NCBI RefSeq assembly: GCF_014643735.1
Contig: NZ_BMKA01000002.1
Coordinates: forward strand, 930,001-994,000
Origin: Neptunicoccus cionae
Lineage (GTDB): Bacteria; Pseudomonadota; Alphaproteobacteria; Rhodobacterales; Rhodobacteraceae
Direction of reading: 5' to 3'
Length of the DNA: 64,000 nucleotides
Each line of letters begins with the position of its first letter. Within the stretch, counting starts at the first letter, position 1. A model generated the notes under the pieces. It did not search any database. It was not told the origin of the DNA and saw nothing but the letters and a program-made list of their open reading frames with translations. Both the position numbers and the translations under genes were made by a program. Below, in pieces: positions 10,198-19,033 of this stretch.

Positions 10198-11355
10198 TTA
10201 GCCCTTCATTCCTTCCCAGAATGTCTTGACCTTCCCGAAGAAATTAGTGCTCTCCGGACTGTTGTCTTCGGACAGTTCTTCAAACTCTCGCAGCAGTTCT
10301 TTCTGCTTTGAGGTCAGATTCACTGGTGTTTCCACTGCCAGTTCCAAGAACAGGTCGCCGGATTGGTTAGACCGCAGCGCAGGCATACCTTTGCCGCGCA
10401 GACGCATCTGTTTGCCGGATTGGCTGCCTGCTGGAACCTTCACGCGGGATTTGCCGCCGTCGATGGTTGGGACTTCGATCTCTCCGCCAAGGGCCGCTGT
10501 GGTCATGCTGACTGGCACGCGACAGAACAGGTTCGAACCTTCCCGTTCAAAGATTGGGTGATCCTCCACTTCGATAAAGATGTAGAAATCGCCAGTCGGT
10601 CCACCACGCAATCCGGCCTCTCCCTCACCGGCGAGCCGGATGCGGGTGCCGGTTTCGACACCGGCGGGAATGTTCACACCCAAAGAGCGTTCGCGCTGCT
10701 GCAAGCCGGAGCCGGAGCAGGCGTTACAAGGGTTGGTGATGATCTGCCCGCGTCCTGCACATGTCGGGCAGGAGCGTTCCACAGTGAAGAACCCTTGCTG
10801 TGCGCGGACCTTCCCCATGCCTGAACAGGTTGGACAGGTTGCAGGTTCAGCACCGCCTTCAGCACCGGAGCCTTCGCAGGTGTCACAGGCCACCGAACTG
10901 GTGACAGAGACATTCTGTTGCTTGCCGGTAAAAGCTTCTTCGAGGGAAATCGACAGGTTGTAGCGCAGGTCGGACCCGCGGGTTGCCCGCTGTCCACCGC
11001 CACGCCGTCCACTGCCGCCGCCCATGAAATCGCCGAACAGATCGTCGAAAACATCGGAAAATGCCGAGCCGAAGTCAGCGCCACCACCGGGATGGAAGCC
11101 ACCCCCGCGTCCGCCGCCACCCATACCGTTTTCAAATGCGGCATGGCCATAACGATCATAAGCGGCTTTCTTGTCGCCGTCTTTCAGAACGTCATAGGCT
11201 TCGTTAACTTCTTTGAATTGTGCTTCTGCGTCGGGGTTGTCTTTATTGCGGTCCGGATGAAGCTCCATCGCTTTCTTGCGATAGGCCTTCTTCAGTTCCT
11301 GTTCAGACGCGCCTTTGGAAACACCCAGCAGGTCGTAGTAATCACGCTTTGCCAT
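10198..11355 (-). CDS. dnaJ: Chaperone protein DnaJ
   Basis: DnaJ is the Hsp40 co-chaperone that delivers substrates to DnaK and stimulates its ATPase. This 385-residue class I protein has the J domain at 1-70 with HPD at 33-35. A Gly-rich linker spans about 80-130. Four zinc-binding CxxCxGxG-type repeats follow ([32 protein letters not shown]). The substrate-binding C-terminal domains end the protein. It lies 68 bp downstream of dnaK on the same strand, with a hairpin in the gap that may reduce its expression relative to dnaK. Confidence 0.98.
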   Translation of the reverse strand: MAKRDYYDLLGVSKGASEQELKKAYRKKAMELHPDRNKDNPDAEAQFKEVNEAYDVLKDGDKKAAYDRYGHAAFENGMGGGGRGGGFHPGGGADFGSAFSDVFDDLFGDFMGGGSGRRGGGQRATRGSDLRYNLSISLEEAFTGKQQNVSVTSSVACDTCEGSGAEGGAEPATCPTCSGMGKVRAQQGFFTVERSCPTCAGRGQIITNPCNACSGSGLQQRERSLGVNIPAGVETGTRIRLAGEGEAGLRGGPTGDFYIFIEVEDHPIFEREGSNLFCRVPVSMTTAALGGEIEVPTIDGGKSRVKVPAGSQSGKQMRLRGKGMPALRSNQSGDLFLELAVETPVNLTSKQKELLREFEELSEDNSPESTNFFGKVKTFWEGMKG

Positions 11356-11375
11356 GTCGCCTCCGCGTTAACGCA

Positions 11376-11399
11376 GGCAGGGGGCGCAAACCCCCTGCC
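11376..11399 (-). promoter_or_regulatory. Hairpin between dnaK and dnaJ (attenuator or processing site)
   Basis: A perfect 9-bp inverted repeat (GGCAGGGGG and CCCCCTGCC, 6-base loop) fills the dnaK-dnaJ gap. No T-run follows in the leftward direction, so partial attenuation or 3'-end protection of a dnaK mRNA is more likely than full termination. Confidence 0.6.
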
Positions 11400-11423
11400 G
11401 CACGTTTGGCTGTCGGTTCACGA

Positions 11424-13355
11424 TTAACGGTCGTTTTTACCCAGATCTTCGAAATCTGCGTCCACGATGTCATCATCAACCGGCTTTGGTTCGTCTTCAC
11501 CACCGAAACCGCCTTCGGCAGCTTCACCGGAATTGCCAGCTTCCTCGGCTTGCGCCTTGTAGATGGCTTCACCCAGCTTCATGGCTGCTTCGGTCAGATC
11601 CTGTGAACGCGCCTGAATGGAAGAAGCGTTGTCGGTTTCCAGCGTTTCTTTCAGCGCTTTGATCGACAGTTCGATCACTTCAACAGTGGATGGATCCACC
11701 TTGTCGGAGTGCTCTTCCAGAGACTTCTCGGTGCCGTGGATCAGACTTTCAGCCTGGTTCTTGGCTTCGACAAGTTCCTTACGCTCTTTATCCGCTTCGG
11801 CGTTCTCTTCCGCGTCGCGCACCATTTGTTCGATATCGTCGTCGGACAAACCGCCAGACGCTTGGATCGTGATCTTGTGCTCTTTGTTTGTGCCCTTGTC
11901 CTTGGCGGACACGGACACGATACCGTTGGCATCAATATCAAAGGTCACTTCGATCTGTGGAAGGCCACGGGGTGCAGGCGGGATGTCTTCCAGATTGAAC
12001 TGGCCCAGAATTTTGTTGTCTGCGGCCATTTCGCGTTCCCCTTGGAACACGCGGATGGTTACAGCGTTCTGGTTATCCTCAGCTGTTGAGAAGATCTGCG
12101 ATTTCTTCGTCGGGATCGTTGTGTTGCGATCGATCAGGCGTGTGAACACACCGCCCAATGTTTCGATACCCAAAGACAGAGGTGTCACGTCCAGCAGAAC
12201 AACGTCTTTCACGTCACCTTGCAGAACACCTGCCTGAATGGCAGCGCCCATGGCCACAACTTCATCAGGGTTAACGCCTTTGTGCGGCTCTTTCCCGAAG
12301 AACTTGGTCACTTCCTCGATCACTTTTGGCATACGGGTCATACCACCAACCAGAACGATCTCGTCGATGTCGCCTTTGGACAGGCCAGCATCTTTCAATG
12401 CGTCCTGACAAGGTTTCATGGTGCGTTTGATCAGGTCAGCCACCAGCGATTCCAGCTTCGCACGGGTCAGTTTCATAACCATGTGCAGCGGCTGGCCGGT
12501 TTTGCTGTCCATAGAGATAAACGGCTGGTTGATCTCTGTTTGCGAAGAAGAAGACAGTTCGATCTTGGCTTTCTCAGCGGCTTCTTTCAACCGTTGCAGA
12601 GCCATCTTGTCCTTGGACAGATCAACGCCGTTCTCTTTTTTGAACTCGGCAGCAAGGTATTCAACAATGCGCATGTCAAAGTCTTCCCCACCCAGCGCAG
12701 TGTCGCCGTTTGTGGATTTTACTTCGAACAGGCCTTCGTCGATTTCCAGAACGGAAACGTCGAATGTACCACCACCAAGGTCATAAACAGCGATGGTTTT
12801 GCCACCTTCTTTGTCTAAACCATAGGCAAGTGCCGCAGCTGTTGGTTCGTTGATGATGCGCAGAACATCCAGACCGGCGATTTTACCGGCGTCTTTGGTG
12901 GCCTGACGTTGGGCATCGTTAAAGTAAGCCGGAACAGTGATAACCGCTTCGGTTACGGATTCACCAAGATAGCTCTCGGCGGTTTCTTTCATTTTACCAA
13001 GGATAAAAGCGGATACTTGGGACGGGGAGTATTTCTCACCCTTCACTTCAACCCATGCGTCACCGTTACCGCCGTCTACAATGCTGTAGGGCAGGTGTTT
13101 CGCGTCTTTTTTGATCGCAGGGTCATTCACCGAACGACCGATCAGACGTTTGATCGCGAAGAGTGTGTTTTCAGGGTTCGTTACGGCCTGCCGTTTGGCA
13201 GCCTGACCGACAAGACGTTCGTCGTCGGTGAAACCAACAATAGAGGGTGTTGTGCGTGCGCCTTCGGCGTTTTCCACGACTTTCGGTTGCGAACCGTCCA
13301 TGATTGCAACGCAGGAGTTCGTGGTCCCCAGATCAATACCAATTACTTTAGCCAT
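11424..13355 (-). CDS. dnaK: Chaperone protein DnaK (Hsp70)
   Basis: DnaK is the ATP-driven Hsp70 chaperone working with DnaJ and GrpE. The 643-residue product starts [17 protein letters not shown] and shows the three Hsp70 signatures: [24 protein letters not shown] and [13 protein letters not shown]. The substrate-binding domain follows, and the end is acidic ([10 protein letters not shown]). The start at 13355 has AGGAAG 7 bp upstream. An upstream in-frame ATG at 13415 would add 20 Arg-rich residues and has no family support. Its 5' leader of about 100 nt carries a sigma-32-type promoter. Confidence 0.98.
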   Translation of the reverse strand: MAKVIGIDLGTTNSCVAIMDGSQPKVVENAEGARTTPSIVGFTDDERLVGQAAKRQAVTNPENTLFAIKRLIGRSVNDPAIKKDAKHLPYSIVDGGNGDAWVEVKGEKYSPSQVSAFILGKMKETAESYLGESVTEAVITVPAYFNDAQRQATKDAGKIAGLDVLRIINEPTAAALAYGLDKEGGKTIAVYDLGGGTFDVSVLEIDEGLFEVKSTNGDTALGGEDFDMRIVEYLAAEFKKENGVDLSKDKMALQRLKEAAEKAKIELSSSSQTEINQPFISMDSKTGQPLHMVMKLTRAKLESLVADLIKRTMKPCQDALKDAGLSKGDIDEIVLVGGMTRMPKVIEEVTKFFGKEPHKGVNPDEVVAMGAAIQAGVLQGDVKDVVLLDVTPLSLGIETLGGVFTRLIDRNTTIPTKKSQIFSTAEDNQNAVTIRVFQGEREMAADNKILGQFNLEDIPPAPRGLPQIEVTFDIDANGIVSVSAKDKGTNKEHKITIQASGGLSDDDIEQMVRDAEENAEADKERKELVEAKNQAESLIHGTEKSLEEHSDKVDPSTVEVIELSIKALKETLETDNASSIQARSQDLTEAAMKLGEAIYKAQAEEAGNSGEAAEGGFGGEDEPKPVDDDIVDADFEDLGKNDR

Positions 13356-13460
13356 CAGACTTCCTTTCTTGCGGCGATTATGGAACATGGCCCGCATTCG
13401 GCGCCGTCGTTCCATCCCATGTGTCAGCCCCTCCCATTAGGGGCGGCTTAGCATTGACGG

Positions 13461-13490
13461 TATATAGGAGGGTGATTGTCTGTCTGCAAG
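13461..13490 (-). promoter_or_regulatory. Sigma-32 (RpoH)-type promoter of dnaK
   Basis: Read leftward, CTTGCA (13485-13490) is followed after 16 bp by CCTATATA (13461-13468). This matches the heat-shock sigma factor pattern of a CTTG -35 box and a C-rich, TAT-containing -10 box. It would start transcription near 13454, about 100 nt before the dnaK ATG. Confidence 0.65.
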
Positions 13491-13565
13491 CATGTCGGTA
13501 CGGAAAATTGCCTCAGTTTCTTTTGTTTTCTTGGCTGTGGCGGGACTGCATTATAGAAAACGGGC

Positions 13566-14177
13566 ATGAAACTTGTGAAACCGCTCAATCTGCGGGGCTT
13601 TGAGATTTACAAATCCCTGCTGCCGCCGCCCGACCAACAGGCCATTCTGGATGACATCCGCGCAGTCACAGCGCAGGCGCCGATGTTTTCGCCGCTGACA
13701 GCTTGGGGGAAGCCAATGTCTGTGCGCATGTCCTCTGCGGGGAAATACGGCTGGTATTCGGACCGCAAGGGCTATCGCTATGAGCCTGCTCATCCCAATG
13801 GCACGCCTTGGCCTGCTATCCCGCAATCGGTGCTGGATGTCTGGCACGCGGTATCGGGAACGACGCGACAGCCGGACTGTTGCCTGATTAACCATTACAC
13901 CGAAAAGGCGCGGATGGGGTTGCATCAAGACAAGGATGAACAGGATTTCGACTTTCCGGTGGTGTCGATTTCCTTAGGCGATGAGGGCCTGTTTCGCATC
14001 GGTGGGCTGGAGCGTAAGGGTAAAACCGAAAGCATCTGGCTGTCCTCGGGGGATGTTTGTGTCATGGGCGGCGCGGCGCGTCTGGCCTATCACGGAATTG
14101 ACCGCATCCGCTTTGGCAGCTCCGGCCTGTTGAAAAACAACGGGCGCATCAATCTGACTTTGCGGGTGGTGGACTGA
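13566..14177 (+). CDS. alkB: AlkB-type 2-oxoglutarate/Fe(II)-dependent DNA repair dioxygenase
   Basis: This 203-residue enzyme reverses N-alkyl damage such as 1-methyladenine and 3-methylcytosine by oxidative demethylation. The iron ligands are H120 and D122 (LHQDKDE) and H176 (AYHGIDRI). The 2-oxoglutarate-binding arginines lie in INLTLRVV at the C-terminus. Also visible are the substrate-lid region SAGKYGWYSDRKGYRY and the stretch CCLINHYTEKARMGLH. No ada gene or other alkylation-response gene adjoins it. It is divergent from dnaK and its stop sits 1 bp from the convergent permease gene. Confidence 0.94.
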   Translation: MKLVKPLNLRGFEIYKSLLPPPDQQAILDDIRAVTAQAPMFSPLTAWGKPMSVRMSSAGKYGWYSDRKGYRYEPAHPNGTPWPAIPQSVLDVWHAVSGTTRQPDCCLINHYTEKARMGLHQDKDEQDFDFPVVSISLGDEGLFRIGGLERKGKTESIWLSSGDVCVMGGAARLAYHGIDRIRFGSSGLLKNNGRINLTLRVVD

Positions 14178-14178
14178 C

Positions 14179-15003
14179 TTATTGCCGCTTGCCCCAGCTT
14201 TCTGACACGGTTTTACGACTGAAATGTTCCAGCATCATACCGATGCAGATCAGCACCAGTGACAAGTAAACCGCATAATCGAGCGTGGTTTTATGGGGCG
14301 TATAATTCACAAAAGCCGCGCCGCGGGCCTGATCAATGGTGTGAAACAGCGGGTTCCATGTGAAGAAAGCAAGCGTGCTGGCAGGCAGGGCATTGGCCAA
14401 AAACATCTTGCCGCTGAAAATCATATTCGCCCGCTTGTAAATTTGTTCGACAATTTTAACCGTTGAAGGCGCAAAAGGGCGCAGCGACAGAAAGATAATC
14501 CCGATCGCTACGCCGGAAAACCAAGCGATGAAGAAACACAGCGCGACCCGCTTCAGGTTATAAACGGTGAAGGGTTCGACAAGGACATTTGCCACGAATG
14601 TAATCACCATAACCGCCAGTACCTGCACATAAAGCGATGACAGCGCGCCCGATACGATCATCATAAAGGTGGTCACAGGCGCATGTTGCAACATGGGATT
14701 AACCGGCCCGCCGCCACTGACTGCGCTGATCGCTTTGTTATGGGTCAGGTACAGAAAAACGCCCGTCAGCACGTAAAGGATAAAGCTGCCCCGCACCGCA
14801 ACGCCGCGCAGACCAAGGAAGGTGATCATCACATAAAAGAAGATCACAATCATCGCGGATTGCAGGATTTCCATCAAAAGGGCCTGCACCGCATTGCCCT
14901 TGGATTTGCGCACCTCGCGCACGGTGGTGTGGTAGACGAGTGTCAGAAACTCGAACCCGCCCATCGCGAGGCGTGAAAAAGAGGAATTCGGAACGGCGCT
15001 CAT
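14179..15003 (-). CDS. ABC-2 type polysaccharide export permease
   Basis: This 274-residue integral membrane protein has about six hydrophobic segments, for example MIVIFFYVMITFLGL, FILYVLTGVFLYL, FMMIVSGALSSLYVQVLAVM and YAVYLSLVLICIGMML. The N-terminal amphipathic start and the central region resemble the KpsM/Wzm family, which moves capsule or O-antigen chains across the inner membrane. The matching ATPase (KpsT/Wzt) and a KpsE-type adaptor are not in the window, so it must pair with a subunit coded elsewhere. It is divergent from cysQ and next to kdsB and glycosyltransferases, which supports a polysaccharide role. The exact cargo is unknown. Confidence 0.82.
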   Translation of the reverse strand: MSAVPNSSFSRLAMGGFEFLTLVYHTTVREVRKSKGNAVQALLMEILQSAMIVIFFYVMITFLGLRGVAVRGSFILYVLTGVFLYLTHNKAISAVSGGGPVNPMLQHAPVTTFMMIVSGALSSLYVQVLAVMVITFVANVLVEPFTVYNLKRVALCFFIAWFSGVAIGIIFLSLRPFAPSTVKIVEQIYKRANMIFSGKMFLANALPASTLAFFTWNPLFHTIDQARGAAFVNYTPHKTTLDYAVYLSLVLICIGMMLEHFSRKTVSESWGKRQ

Positions 15004-15126
15004 CTACTATGCCCAAAGGTTGCGAGTTTTAATCACTGCTTGCTGTTTTTCGTTCTAAGGACCATAAGGCTTCGGAATTTAAATCGCAAGAAATCGCTGT
15101 ATTGGCGGCATCATAAGGGCATGAAA

Positions 15127-15924
15127 ATGAATAAATCGGAAATTTCTTCAGTCATCCGCAAGCTGGCGATCGAAGCTGGTGAAAAGATCATGGAAATCTA
15201 CGGCACTGATGACTTTGAAGTTAAATCAAAGTCGGACGAAAGCCCTGTGACGCTGGCAGATGAAACCGCAGACGCCCACATCTTTGCTGGTTTGCGTGCG
15301 GCTTTCCCCGATGCTGCGATTGTGACCGAAGAACAGTCGGACACACATTCCGAAGCCTCCGACACGTTTTTCATTGTCGACCCACTGGATGGCACCAAGG
15401 AATTTATCAAACGTCGCGGGGATTTCACGGTGAACATCGCCTACGTTGAAGCCGGTGTCCCAACCATGGGTGTGGTCTATGCCCCCGCCAAAAAACGCCT
15501 GTTCCTAACGGATGCCAACGGCAAATCTTTTGAAGAACAGGGCGACCACAAGGCAGATACCGCTGGTGAGATGAAACCGATTTCTGTGTCTACCCCGGAT
15601 GAATCCGCACTGATCGTTGTGGCGTCAAAATCCCACCTGACAGATGAAACCAAAGACTACATCGGCAAATACAACGTTGCCGACAGCCGCAGCGCTGGTT
15701 CTTCGTTGAAGTTCTGTCTTGTAGCCACCGGCGAGGCGGATCTCTACCCGCGCGTTGGTCGCACGATGGAGTGGGACACAGCCGCAGGGCAGGCTGTATT
15801 GCTGGGCGCAGGCGGCAAGGTTGTCCGCTTTGACAACCACGAACCGCTGACCTACGGCAAACCGATCTTTGAAAACCCGTATTTCATCGCCTATGCTCCT
15901 GGAATAACGCTGCAAAAGGCCTGA
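15127..15924 (+). CDS. cysQ: 3'(2'),5'-bisphosphate nucleotidase CysQ
   Basis: This 265-residue member of the inositol-phosphatase fold hydrolyses PAP to AMP, removing the by-product of PAPS-using sulfotransferases and PAPS reductase. Metal-binding motifs are intact: E68-E69 (IVTEEQ), DPLDGT at 85-90 and the later GRTMEWDTAAGQAVL. I chose ATG 15127 because AAGGG lies 7 bp upstream. ATG 15121 is only 1 bp from that site, and a longer frame from 15040 adds an unconserved tail. It is followed 3 bp later by kdsB. The sulfotransferase gene at 23.0 kb gives it a plausible local role. Confidence 0.92.
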   Translation: MNKSEISSVIRKLAIEAGEKIMEIYGTDDFEVKSKSDESPVTLADETADAHIFAGLRAAFPDAAIVTEEQSDTHSEASDTFFIVDPLDGTKEFIKRRGDFTVNIAYVEAGVPTMGVVYAPAKKRLFLTDANGKSFEEQGDHKADTAGEMKPISVSTPDESALIVVASKSHLTDETKDYIGKYNVADSRSAGSSLKFCLVATGEADLYPRVGRTMEWDTAAGQAVLLGAGGKVVRFDNHEPLTYGKPIFENPYFIAYAPGITLQKA

Positions 15925-15927
15925 TCC

Positions 15928-16713
15928 ATGTCCACTCTGGTTGTCATCCCCGCCCGCTATGCCTCTACCCGTTATCCGGGCAAGCCGCTGGTGGAATTGC
16001 GCGGGGCAACCGGCGTGGCCAAAAGCCTAATCCGGCGCAGCTGGGATGCTGCGATGAAAGTGCAAGGGGTGGACCGCGTTGTGGTGGCCACGGATGACGA
16101 CCGGATCAAAGACGCCGCCGAAGCCTTCGGCGCGGAGGTGGTGATGACATCATCCGATGCGCGCAACGGCACAGAACGCTGCGCCGAGGTCATCGCCCAG
16201 CTTGGCGAAAGCTATGACATAGTGGCGAACCTACAAGGCGACGCGCCTTTGACGCCGCCGTGGTTTGTGGAAAAGCTGGTTGAAGGTCTGCAAAATGCGC
16301 CGGACGCCCATGTGGCCACACCAATTCTGCTCTGCTCGAAAGAGGCGCTGGCCTCCTTCAAGGAGGACCGCAAGAATGATCGTGTCGGCGGCACCACGGT
16401 CGTTTTTGATAAGGACAAGCGGGCGCTGTATTTCTCAAAGGAAGTCATCCCCTTTGCGCCTACGCTGGACGTTCTTGTTTATCATCATGTCGGCGTTTAC
16501 GCCTACCGCCCTGCATCGTTGCGCGACTATGCTGCCTTGCCCGAAGGTCCGCTGGAAAAGCTGGAAGGGCTGGAACAGTTGCGCTTCATGGAAAACGGGT
16601 TGCATGTGCAATGCGTCGAGGTGGAAAATCCGGGTCAGGAATTCTGGGAGCTGAACAATCCCGAAGACGTCCCCCGCGTTGAAAAGTTTTTGGTGCAACT
16701 GGGGCTGGAATGA
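15928..16713 (+). CDS. kdsB: 3-deoxy-manno-octulosonate cytidylyltransferase (CMP-KDO synthetase)
   Basis: This enzyme activates KDO with CTP to give CMP-KDO for lipid A-core or capsule assembly. The 261-residue protein has the nucleotide-binding start VVIPARYASTRYPGKPL, VDRVVVATDDDRI, VNM-equivalent NLQGDAPL, and the C-terminal HVGVYAYRPASLRDYA and LEQLRFMENG. Its stop overlaps the next gene's ATG (ATGA), so cysQ-kdsB-GT2 form one translationally coupled unit. Its place beside a KpsM-like permease suggests a KDO-linked surface glycan, though it may serve only the LPS core. Confidence 0.95.
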   Translation: MSTLVVIPARYASTRYPGKPLVELRGATGVAKSLIRRSWDAAMKVQGVDRVVVATDDDRIKDAAEAFGAEVVMTSSDARNGTERCAEVIAQLGESYDIVANLQGDAPLTPPWFVEKLVEGLQNAPDAHVATPILLCSKEALASFKEDRKNDRVGGTTVVFDKDKRALYFSKEVIPFAPTLDVLVYHHVGVYAYRPASLRDYAALPEGPLEKLEGLEQLRFMENGLHVQCVEVENPGQEFWELNNPEDVPRVEKFLVQLGLE

Positions 16714-17954
16714 GCTTCGCCCCCCGTGTCAGCCTGATTATCGTCAGCCGGCACAGACCGGAGGCACTGAAACGGGTCGCGGCGTCTTTGCGGTTCCAGA
16801 GCTACACTAATTTCGAAGTTATCCTTGTTTCCGATGCACCGGACCGCAGCTTTCTTGCGGGTATCCCTGCATCGGAAAACATGCTGCATATTCCGTTTGA
16901 TCAAGCCAATATTTCTGCCGCGCGCAATCTGGGGTTGGCCCATGCGCAGGGTGAAATCGTTGCCTTTTGTGATGACGATGCGGTGCCGGATCCGAACTGG
17001 CTGACGGCTCTGGTTCAACCCTTCAGCAACCCGACCATCGCGAGCGCTGGCGGCTTTGTACGCGGTCGCAATGGATTTTCGTATCAGTGGAAGGCGCTGC
17101 TATCGGACCTGCGGGGCGAAGATACGCCGCTTAACATCGACCAGACCTTGCCCTATGTCGAAGTGCCCTTTGACGGGGATAGATTTGCAAAGCTGCAAGG
17201 TACCAACTGCGCCTTCCGGCGGGATGCGCTTCTGGGGATTGGTGGATTTGACGAAGGGTTCCGATTCTATCTGGACGAAACCGATGTGTGCTTGCGACTG
17301 GCACAGGCCGGTCACAGCGCGGCATTCGTCAACGGCGCCGAGGTTCATCACGGGTTCGAAGAAAGCGCCTTGCGCTCTGCCGCGCGGGTGCCCCGTTCCC
17401 TGTTCGAAATCGGTGCAAGCAAGCGCCGGTATCTGGATAAATATTGTGCAGAAGAGCACGTTTTAGAGGCAGAGCAGCGATTTTTTTCCGACCAGAAAAA
17501 ACGGTTGCTGCGTTTTATGGTGGAAGGGCGTTTGGAACCTCGCGATGTGCCGGCCTTGATGGGAACTCTGCGGGACGGGTTCAACACGATTCCAGAAATG
17601 GTGAAATCCTCTCATTTGGTGGCAGAGAGAGCCTTTGGCCCTTTAAATGCGGGTAAAAACCCCAAAGCGGTCGCGCTCGCAGGGGGGGTGTTGGCATCCC
17701 GTGCCTTGACCGAACGGGCGCAAGAACTTGCCAAGTGCGGCACGCCCGTGGTTGTCTTCCGGTTCGCGCGGAACAGCCTGTTTCACAGACGCTATTTCGA
17801 TGAGCGGGGATTTTGGGTGCAGACTGGTGGGGTATTTGGTAGATCGTCGCGAACGGACCCGTTGTTCAGTTGGTGGACTCTCCGGCACCGAACACGTAGA
17901 GAACTGGAAAAATGTTACGTCGACTTCGGAGTCACCGAAACCCAGATATTTTAG
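16710..17954 (+). CDS. Family 2 glycosyltransferase with a C-terminal extension
   Basis: The first 250 residues of this 414-residue protein form a GT2 (GT-A) domain: VSLIIVSRHRPEAL, EVILVSDA, ISAARNLGLAHAQGEIVAFCDDDAVPDPNWL with the DDD metal motif, TNCAFRRDALLGIGGFDE and DVCLRLAQAG. GT2 enzymes transfer sugars from nucleotide-sugar donors; donor and acceptor cannot be told here. Residues 255-414 form an extra domain that I do not recognise, with a possible second nucleotide-fold-like stretch (KAVALAGGVLASRALTERAQ). The start overlaps the kdsB stop by 4 bp. No transmembrane segment is evident. Confidence 0.85.
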   Translation: MSFAPRVSLIIVSRHRPEALKRVAASLRFQSYTNFEVILVSDAPDRSFLAGIPASENMLHIPFDQANISAARNLGLAHAQGEIVAFCDDDAVPDPNWLTALVQPFSNPTIASAGGFVRGRNGFSYQWKALLSDLRGEDTPLNIDQTLPYVEVPFDGDRFAKLQGTNCAFRRDALLGIGGFDEGFRFYLDETDVCLRLAQAGHSAAFVNGAEVHHGFEESALRSAARVPRSLFEIGASKRRYLDKYCAEEHVLEAEQRFFSDQKKRLLRFMVEGRLEPRDVPALMGTLRDGFNTIPEMVKSSHLVAERAFGPLNAGKNPKAVALAGGVLASRALTERAQELAKCGTPVVVFRFARNSLFHRRYFDERGFWVQTGGVFGRSSRTDPLFSWWTLRHRTRRELEKCYVDFGVTETQIF

Positions 17955-18069
17955 AGATTTTCGTAATTTGGCCATACTGATGACTTAGAGGCCATTCTAA
18001 AATAGAATTAATAATGAACGAATAACAGCCGACGCGCGTTAATATGTGGTAAAGTCAAAGGGGCTTAAA

Positions 18070-18963
18070 GTGAAGAAAACAGTAACCAAGGCCATTTTCC
18101 CGGTAGCCGGACTCGGGACACGCTTCCTGCCAGCTACGAAGAGTATTCCAAAAGAAATCCTCTGCTTGGTGGACAAGCCGCTGATTCAATATGCGATCGA
18201 CGAGGCGCGGGACGCCGGAATTGAGGAATTCATCTTCGTGACCTCGCGGGGCAAAGGCGCGCTTGAGGATTACTTTGACGGGGCGCCGCAGTTGGAACAA
18301 GCTCTGCGGGCAAAAAACAAATCCAAACTGCTAGACACATTGATGAAGTCCACAATGGACAGCGGTGAGATCGCTTATGTACGCCAGCGTGAAGCGCTTG
18401 GCCTTGGGCACGCGGTGTGGTGCGCTCGTCGGTTGATCGGGGATGAACCGTTCGCCGTGATCCTGACCGACGACGTCATCGCATCCGAACGGCCTGTATT
18501 GCAACAAATGGTCGAGGCCCACGAAAAAACCGGCGGTAACATCGTCGCTGCAATGGAAGTCGCGCCAAGCAAGGCTTCGGCCTATGGGTTGCTCGACATC
18601 AATGAAGATATGGGATCGCTCGTATCTGTCAAAGGCATGGTCGAGAAGCCGGAGCCCGAAGATGCGCCGTCCAATCTGGCTGTGATCGGGCGCTATATCC
18701 TGACACCTGAAATTATGCAGAACCTGGACACGCAAGAGCGTGGCGCGGGCGGTGAGATTCAGCTTACAGATGCGATTGCGAAGGAAATTTCCAATTCCGA
18801 CAATGTTTTTGGCTTCCGCTTTGAAGGCACCCGCTATGACTGCGGCTCCAAGGCAGGGTTTCTGCAAGCAACAGTTGCTTTCGGTCTGGCCCGTGGCGAT
18901 CTTAGCCAAGAATTCCTTGATTATCTGATCGAAACGGTTGAATGCCGCCGCGCGGCGCAATAA
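18070..18963 (+). CDS. galU: UTP-glucose-1-phosphate uridylyltransferase
   Basis: GalU makes UDP-glucose, the precursor for many surface glycans. The 297-residue product begins MKKTVTKAIFPVAGLGTRFLP and has the signature KSIPKEILCLVDKPLIQYA, FAVILTDDVI, GMVEKP and the C-terminal GTRYDCGSKAGFLQA. I place the start at GTG 18070, which has AAAGGGG 6 bp upstream. An upstream GTG at 18046 lacks support. A hairpin terminator follows its stop. The gene has its own AT-rich upstream region of about 115 bp, so it is probably expressed independently of the preceding GT2. Confidence 0.96.
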   Translation: MKKTVTKAIFPVAGLGTRFLPATKSIPKEILCLVDKPLIQYAIDEARDAGIEEFIFVTSRGKGALEDYFDGAPQLEQALRAKNKSKLLDTLMKSTMDSGEIAYVRQREALGLGHAVWCARRLIGDEPFAVILTDDVIASERPVLQQMVEAHEKTGGNIVAAMEVAPSKASAYGLLDINEDMGSLVSVKGMVEKPEPEDAPSNLAVIGRYILTPEIMQNLDTQERGAGGEIQLTDAIAKEISNSDNVFGFRFEGTRYDCGSKAGFLQATVAFGLARGDLSQEFLDYLIETVECRRAAQ

Positions 18964-18982
18964 TCGACGTGACGCAGTTGTT

Positions 18983-19015
18983 GCAAAGCCGGGGCATAAA
19001 CCGCTCCGGCTTTGT
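18983..19015 (+). terminator. Intrinsic terminator after galU
   Basis: CAAAGCCGG (18984-18992) pairs with CCGGCTTTG (19006-19014), and inner bases extend the stem to about 12 bp. The following stretch (TTGTTGTGT) is only moderately T-rich, so leakage into the glycosyltransferase gene starting at 19034 is possible. Confidence 0.65.
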
Positions 19016-19033
19016 TGTGTCAGGCACGTAAAG

